Of a stretch of 10,009 nucleotides of DNA, positions 6,343-10,009 are shown in pieces. The notes beneath the pieces are model-generated. The model saw only the letters and a list, made by a program, of their open reading frames with translations, did no database searches and had not been told where the DNA came from. The DNA lies in the NCBI GenBank assembly GCA_002393025.1, contig DGIE01000048.1:1-10009 (forward strand), written 5' to 3'. The position numbers were made by a program, and so were the translations under genes. Every line of letters begins with the position of its first letter. Within the stretch, counting starts at the first letter, position 1. This DNA comes from Holosporaceae bacterium UBA3830 (GTDB lineage Bacteria > Pseudomonadota > Alphaproteobacteria > UBA3830).

Positions 6343-7719
6343 ATGTCGGAAGAGAACAGCAATATTTTTGAATACTGGAGTGTTGTTTGTTCTGAGTTGA
6401 AAAAAGAGTTCGGCGATCCGGTTATAAACAGCTGGATCGCTCCTTTGCATTTTAAAAAGTATTCCGATGGGGTTTTACATTTAAAAGCACCGACTGCATT
6501 TCTGAGAGATTGGGTGAAAAGCAACTATGTGGCCAGGATTTTGGGGATTTGCGCGGAAAAAGGGATCCCCGTTAGGGATGTTGAGATCTCCTTGGAAAAT
6601 GAGAAGGGGACTCAGTCGGAAAATTCGAAATTTTCGCAGGCGGCGCTTCAATTTGTTGAGACAGCAGAGGAGAAGGAAGGGCTTGGGCTTCCGCTGGATC
6701 CTGATTTAACCTTTGAAAAATTTATTGTAGGTAAACCGAATGAGTTGGCATATGCTGCGGCACAACGTGTTGCGGAGTCAGATTCCATAGTTTACAACCC
6801 TTTGTTCCTCTATGGAGGTGTCGGATTAGGAAAAACACATCTCATGCATGCTATCGCCTGGAGAATAAAAGAGCGAAATAAAAATAAAAACATTACCTAT
6901 ATATCAGCTGAAAAATTTATGCATCAATTCATTCGTTCGTTGCGTTATAAAGACACTGTTGCATTTAAAGAGCAATTTAATGAAGTAGATGTACTGATGA
7001 TAGATGATATACAGTTCATTTGCGGAAAAGATTCTACTCAAGAGGAGTTCTTTCACACTTTTAATTCGCTGGTGGATAATAATCGTCAGGTTATAATCTC
7101 TGCGGATAAGTCTCCGACAGATCTGGAAGATATGGAAGAAAGGTTGAAGTCTCGTCTCGGCTGGGGATTGGTTGCGGATATTCATCCGACTACTTACGAA
7201 TTGAGATTGGGGATTTTGCAATCAAAGTTAGCAGCTGCCTGTGTAAATAATTCGCAGCTAAAGGTGCCGGTGAAAGTTTTAGAGTTTATTGCTCACCGAG
7301 TTACCAGCAATGTACGAGAGTTGGAAGGAGCGCTTAATCGAGTCATTGCCAGTGCGGTTTTTTTGGGCAGAGAGATTACGATCGATAGTGTTAGGGAGGT
7401 TCTTTCTGATTTAGTTCGTGCCAGTGATAGGGTATTGACTATAGAAGAAATTCAGAAAAGGGTTGCAAATCACTACGATATAAAGTTCAGTGATATGTAC
7501 TCATCGAAAAGAGCAAAAAATATCGCGGTTCCTCGGCAGATTGCTATGTATTTGTGTAAACAGTTAACATCTTTATCTTTGCCAGATATTGGCAAAGGTT
7601 TCGGAGGCAGAGATCATACAACGGTACTTCATGCTGTCCGAAAAATTCAGGATGCCATTCAAAAGGACAGGGCAATTCAGGATGATGTTGAGTTGTTATC
7701 GAAAATTTTGCAGAGTTGA
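6343..7719 (+). CDS. dnaA: Chromosomal replication initiator protein DnaA
   Basis: DnaA binds DnaA boxes at oriC as an ATP-bound oligomer and opens the duplex. The 458 residues show all four domains: domain I (about 5-85, self-assembly and helicase contact), a short linker II (about 86-115), the AAA+ domain III with Walker A GGVGLGKT at 158-165, Walker B VLMIDDIQ at 217-224, sensor 1 IISAD at 251-255, arginine-finger region ERLKSRLGWG (266-275) and sensor 2 R325 in VRELEGAL. DNA-binding domain IV ends with the DnaA signature GGRDHTTVLHAVRKI (421-435). The ATG is one base after the rpsT stop and has only a weak ribosome binding site, so translation is probably coupled. No cluster of good DnaA boxes is seen nearby, so oriC is likely elsewhere, which is common in alphaproteobacteria. 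Confidence 0.98.
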   Translation: MSEENSNIFEYWSVVCSELKKEFGDPVINSWIAPLHFKKYSDGVLHLKAPTAFLRDWVKSNYVARILGICAEKGIPVRDVEISLENEKGTQSENSKFSQAALQFVETAEEKEGLGLPLDPDLTFEKFIVGKPNELAYAAAQRVAESDSIVYNPLFLYGGVGLGKTHLMHAIAWRIKERNKNKNITYISAEKFMHQFIRSLRYKDTVAFKEQFNEVDVLMIDDIQFICGKDSTQEEFFHTFNSLVDNNRQVIISADKSPTDLEDMEERLKSRLGWGLVADIHPTTYELRLGILQSKLAAACVNNSQLKVPVKVLEFIAHRVTSNVRELEGALNRVIASAVFLGREITIDSVREVLSDLVRASDRVLTIEEIQKRVANHYDIKFSDMYSSKRAKNIAVPRQIAMYLCKQLTSLSLPDIGKGFGGRDHTTVLHAVRKIQDAIQKDRAIQDDVELLSKILQS

Positions 7720-7819
7720 TTTTTCTGATACCTTTCCTCTTACATGAATAATGTCTAAATAGGGAGTTGGTTCCCGTTTAAAAATACGCTGTAATTTGAT
7801 AGCATCTATTTGTGGTATT

Positions 7820-7849
7820 TTGATTAATTCGAATAGACTGTTTTATAAA
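7820..7849 (+). promoter_or_regulatory. Likely sigma-70 type promoter of the ATP-grasp gene
   Basis: TTGATT at 7820-7825 and TATAAA at 7844-7849 with an 18-base spacer. A purine-rich ribosome binding site, AGAGGGG at 7854-7860, follows, with the ATG at 7864. The -10 box lies so close to the gene that the leader would be only a few bases long, so the assignment is tentative. Confidence 0.4.
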
Positions 7850-7863
7850 AATAAGAGGGGAAA

Positions 7864-8886
7864 ATGAGAAGATCACGAGTAAAAGAAAACGTAATTTTGG
7901 TACTAGTACTTATTGTTGTCGTGGGGGGATATTACTTTTATCAATCTTATCAAAAGCTCGGATTTTTGAATTCGATAATTGAAAAAAATCAGGGATTGAA
8001 GGACAGTCTTAATCATTACAGAAAATTGGAATTTTTAAGAAAAGGAGGGCAGTATTTCCCTGACTATAAAAATCCACGTACTTTAAACGATAAGGTTGTG
8101 TATCTTTATGAAAATTATTTTTTAAAATCTCCTATTACTAAGATTATCGGAACTAAATATTTTGCAAAGCAGTATGTGAAGGATATTGTAGGAGAGGAGC
8201 ATTTAGTGAAGCTCTACGGAGTTTGGAATAATCCCGAAGATATTGAATGGGAAAAGTTGCCTTCTAAGTTTGTCCTTAAGAGTGTTCGAGGGAATTTCGG
8301 GCGTGAAGTCGTTGTTGTAAAAGATAAGTCTAAGATGGATGTCTCTGAGGTTACAAAAAAATTAAACAAATTCTGTTCGACTCCGATAATGAAAACGATA
8401 AAAGATAAGCGAATTATTGCGGAAGAGCTGCTCGAACCGACAGGTGGTTTTTTAGTTGACTATAAATTTTTTTGTTCCTACGGAAAGGTTTTGGTTGCCG
8501 ATTGCATGGCGCGTGAGGATAATGAAATTACAGACGTAGAATTTAAAAGTTGTTCTTATTACGAAGTTCCTGAATGGAAAAGAATTCCTATGACCATTGA
8601 TGGTCGGCAGATTTTAGAGATTGATAAACCAAAGAATTTCGACAAAATGATGGAGATATGTGAGAAGTTATCGGCGGATTTTCCTTTAATCCGCATAGAT
8701 CTTTATGAAATAGGAAATAGAGTATTAGTTGGAGAAATTACAGAAGATTCCTCGGGGGGCAAAGCTATTTTTGAGCGAGTGGAATGGGATTTTAAACTTG
8801 GGGATCGGATTCCAAATTTATCAAGATCCGAAATTTCAAAATTAGTTGAAAGAGATCAGAAAATCGCTGAGAAATACTTGAAGTAG
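7864..8886 (+). CDS. Membrane-anchored TupA-like ATP-grasp protein
   Basis: A 340-residue protein of the TupA-like ATP-grasp group, usually found in polysaccharide or polyglutamate-type surface polymer pathways. Residues 9-27 are a single membrane helix after a basic N-terminus, so the enzyme is probably tethered to the inner membrane with its catalytic part following. Family features seen: a helical region with NPRTLNDKVVYLY (70-82), YVKDIVGEEHLVKLYGVW (104-121), the ATP-binding lysine strand LPSKFVLKSVRG (132-143, K139), VDYKFFCSYGKV (198-209), and the metal/ATP end RIDLYEIGNRVLVGEIT with D279 and E291, then EWDFKLGD (307-314). The usual LKCNHG is LKSVRG here. The gene stands alone, 144 bases after dnaA, with no glycosyltransferases in view, so its substrate cannot be guessed. 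Confidence 0.85.
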   Translation: MRRSRVKENVILVLVLIVVVGGYYFYQSYQKLGFLNSIIEKNQGLKDSLNHYRKLEFLRKGGQYFPDYKNPRTLNDKVVYLYENYFLKSPITKIIGTKYFAKQYVKDIVGEEHLVKLYGVWNNPEDIEWEKLPSKFVLKSVRGNFGREVVVVKDKSKMDVSEVTKKLNKFCSTPIMKTIKDKRIIAEELLEPTGGFLVDYKFFCSYGKVLVADCMAREDNEITDVEFKSCSYYEVPEWKRIPMTIDGRQILEIDKPKNFDKMMEICEKLSADFPLIRIDLYEIGNRVLVGEITEDSSGGKAIFERVEWDFKLGDRIPNLSRSEISKLVERDQKIAEKYLK

Positions 8887-8975
8887 CATTAATTTTTTGC
8901 GGATAGGCCTTGTTTTTCAGGCATTTATATACAAACAATTTGATGATTCTAAAAATTTCAATTTTTTTTAGTTTG

Positions 8976-8991
8976 TTAACAATTTAGTAAC
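8976..8991 (+). promoter_or_regulatory. Possible CtrA binding site upstream of the Flp pilin
   Basis: TTAA-N7-GTAAC, one mismatch from the CtrA consensus TTAA-N7-TTAAC. It lies 49 bases before the pilin ATG, with a possible -10 box TATTTA at 9000-9005. In Caulobacter the pilin gene pilA is directly CtrA-controlled, so the position makes sense. A one-mismatch hit in AT-rich DNA can also arise by chance. Confidence 0.4.
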
Positions 8992-9039
8992 CTAAATGGT
9001 ATTTAATGAGAGTAATGAATATTTGTAGGAGAAAATAAA

Positions 9040-9204
9040 ATGTTAACCAAATTAGTAAAGTTTTTGAGAAATTCTAAAGGTGCGACAGCGATTGAATACG
9101 CGCTTATAGCAAGTTTGATTGCGGTTGTGGCAATCACAGGTATGAAAGCGATAGGTAACAAGATTTTGAATCAGTTGAATAACATTGCGGCAAACCTTGG
9201 TTAA
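9040..9204 (+). CDS. Flp-type (type IVb) pilin
   Basis: A 54-residue prepilin of the Flp/Tad class, the major subunit of Tad pili used for surface attachment. The short charged leader (residues 1-14, ending NSKG) is followed by ATAIEY, so cleavage falls after G14 and leaves the required glutamate at mature position 5 (E19) next to Y20. A continuous hydrophobic helix (about 21-38) and a small polar tail follow. Start supported by AGGAGA at 9027-9032, seven bases upstream. No prepilin peptidase, secretin or TadA ATPase is in the window, so the assembly machinery must be elsewhere. A strong hairpin follows 8 bases after the stop, giving a single-gene unit. Confidence 0.93.
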   Translation: MLTKLVKFLRNSKGATAIEYALIASLIAVVAITGMKAIGNKILNQLNNIAANLG

Positions 9205-9212
9205 CGTTTTTT

Positions 9213-9257
9213 GGCTCTGCGTGGGATTTTATGAGCAGAGCCGATTCCTTGGTTTTT
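9213..9257 (+). terminator. Hairpin, probable terminator of the pilin gene
   Basis: A perfect 8-bp stem, GGCTCTGC (9213-9220) with GCAGAGCC (9235-9242), and a 14-base loop. The T-run (9253-9257) begins ten bases after the stem, which is not ideal for an intrinsic terminator. A second possible stem, CGATTCC (9242-9248) with GGAATCG (9271-9277), shares one base with the first, so the two could compete. The structure may also stabilise the abundant pilin mRNA. Confidence 0.55.
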
Positions 9258-9615
9258 ATTCCTTTCTTTTGGAATCGTAATGGGGTAAGTCTTTAGCCTT
9301 TCGCTTTGATATCGGGTCCGATTTTTTGCGTAATTTGTTTAGGTTGGCTTGTTTCGCGATTTAAACGGAGGTGATACTTATCGAAGTGGGCAAATATGTG
9401 CACACAGTTTTCGATTTTGCCGCAAGAGGTTCGTTATCGGTATTATCGAAATAATCATTGTGCGATAAATTATGATTCCGTTTAAGGTGTCGATGCGTGT
9501 TGGCTGAGCATTTTGGCGGAGTTTAGTGTTTGCGATGCTTTGGATGGAGTTTGTGGTTTGTTCCCTATGGGAACCGGAAGATTTACAATCTGTTTATCTA
9601 TTTATGAAATAATTC

Positions 9616-9651
9616 AAAAAGCGAGGAAAAAGAGAAAGTTCCTCGTTTTTT
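9616..9651. terminator. Strong bidirectional-looking intrinsic terminator
   Basis: Stem CGAGGAA (9622-9628) with TTCCTCG (9639-9645) around a 10-base loop. It is preceded by AAAAAG and followed by TTTTTT, so the outer bases extend the pairing with one G-T wobble and both strands have a T-run. No protein gene lies directly upstream, which makes it a marker for either an unrecognised RNA or a decayed gene. Confidence 0.8.
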
Positions 9652-9726
9652 GGTAAAAATTGTACAGATTTAGGCAGTCTTTGGCTATTTTTGCTTTTAT
9701 ACCTCTTTCAATAGGTTAATACATAC

Positions 9727-9754
9727 TTGATAATATCGAATTTTTTGTTATAAA
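9727..9754 (+). promoter_or_regulatory. Likely promoter of the transposase
   Basis: TTGATA at 9727-9732 and TATAAA at 9749-9754 with a 16-base spacer, both five of six to consensus. It faces the transposase ORF starting at 9833, which has AGGA at 9823-9826 as ribosome binding site. Confidence 0.45.
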
Positions 9755-9832
9755 CGGCTTCAAAAAAGGAGACTTTCACCTTAGCAATTAATATGATGAA
9801 CTCAGGAAGGGTAGAGGCAAAAAGGACTGAAG

Positions 9833-10009
9833 ATGGAATTAAAATGTTTGAAATGCGGGTGTGAGAGAGCATACAAGTACGGACGGATGAAAGGACATCA
9901 AAGATACAGATGCAAAAACTGCAAGATACACGAAAACGACGCCGCGAGGCAAGCCGGAGAAAGATAAAATCTTGGCATTAATTCTATATTTATCGGGCTT
10001 ATCGATGAA
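9833..10009 (+). mobile_element. IS transposase with zinc-ribbon N-terminus, frame-broken and cut by window end
   Basis: The first frame (9833-9967, 44 residues) opens with C5-x2-C8 and YGRMKGHQRYRC27-x2-C30, the zinc-ribbon head of IS1-type (InsA-like) and related transposases. After C30-K31 it runs into unlikely residues and a stop. The expected continuation is in the frame one base ahead, from 9927 to the window end: YTKTTPRGKPEK then ILALILYLSGLSM, the usual helix before the helix-turn-helix. Joining the two gives a normal protein with roughly two residues missing at the junction, which fits a small deletion near 9923-9929. Known IS1-type frameshifting is -1, whereas this needs +1 (or -2), so decay is more likely than programmed recoding. 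Family assignment rests on remembered motif patterns; inverted repeats were not identified and the 3' part is outside. Confidence 0.7.

Larger units (their letters stand above)
9258..9832. other. Long stretch without a supportable protein gene
   Basis: About 575 bases with no convincing coding frame on either strand; the short open stretches lack ribosome binding sites or known motifs. GGAGGTGATA at 9367-9376 could start a 27-residue GTG peptide, but it is too short and featureless to call. The + strand at about 9460-9560 is markedly rich in G and T. It holds a small perfect hairpin GTTCCC-TAT-GGGAAC at 9560-9574 and ends at the terminator at 9616-9651, so a small RNA is possible. No signature of tmRNA, RNase P, SRP RNA or tRNA was seen. 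Confidence 0.5.

Noticed and set aside
7762..7775. Small hairpin GGGA...TCCC after dnaA as a terminator.
   Set aside because: Only four good base pairs and no T-run after the stem.
7720..7863. Possible oriC or DnaA boxes next to dnaA.
   Set aside because: No TTATCCACA-like boxes were seen in this gap or in the 9.2-9.8 kb stretch; the gap is too short and simple.
8907..8922. Hairpin GCCT...AGGC after the ATP-grasp gene as a terminator.
   Set aside because: Four-base stem followed by mixed AT sequence rather than a T-run.
9330..9510. Minus-strand open stretch of about 47 codons that could be a transposase remnant.
   Set aside because: No recognisable motif, no start or ribosome binding site, and a run of this length is expected by chance.

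Overview
The window reads as chromosomal DNA of a low-GC alphaproteobacterium that lives at least partly without oxygen. Four observations support this. The gene order rpsT-dnaA is typical of Alphaproteobacteria. The protein after the gatB region has the HemY N-terminal membrane domain. There is a one-gene Flp pilin with a CtrA-like site upstream. A complete class III (oxygen-sensitive) ribonucleotide reductase module is present. A host-associated or gut-type anaerobic alphaproteobacterium would fit, but that is inference; no rRNA is present to settle it. Every credible gene is on the + strand, consistent with one replication-leading arm.

Layout. (1) Positions 1-2865: the 3' end of gatB, followed tightly by an unknown membrane-anchored coiled-coil protein, a 73-residue membrane protein and a HemY/LapB-like TPR protein ending in a zinc ribbon. 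The genes overlap or lie a few bases apart, so they look like one operon. (2) Positions 2866-3069: an AT-rich promoter-type gap. (3) Positions 3070-6037: the nrdD module. NrdD (680 aa) stops just after its zinc site and lacks the glycyl-radical segment. That segment is a separate 63-residue protein with its own ribosome binding site, followed by the radical-SAM activase NrdG. (4) A compact hairpin terminator, then rpsT and dnaA, one base apart. (5) Positions 7864-8886: a membrane-anchored TupA-like ATP-grasp protein. (6) Positions 9040-9204: a 54-residue Flp/Tad pilin, too short for a usual ORF cutoff. (7) Positions 9205-9832: no supportable protein gene, but three hairpins, one of them a strong bidirectional-looking terminator. 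(8) Positions 9833-10009: the start of an IS transposase with a zinc-ribbon N-terminus, whose reading frame is broken and which runs off the window.

How the genes work together: NrdD, the detached glycyl-radical protein and NrdG should form one enzyme system. NrdG would install the radical on Gly30 of the small protein, which must dock into NrdD to make dNTPs without oxygen. rpsT and dnaA link translation and replication initiation. The pilin is a lone structural subunit; no Tad assembly genes are in view. The most notable feature is the two-polypeptide class III reductase, an arrangement like the spare glycyl-radical domain GrcA/YfiD of pyruvate formate-lyase.
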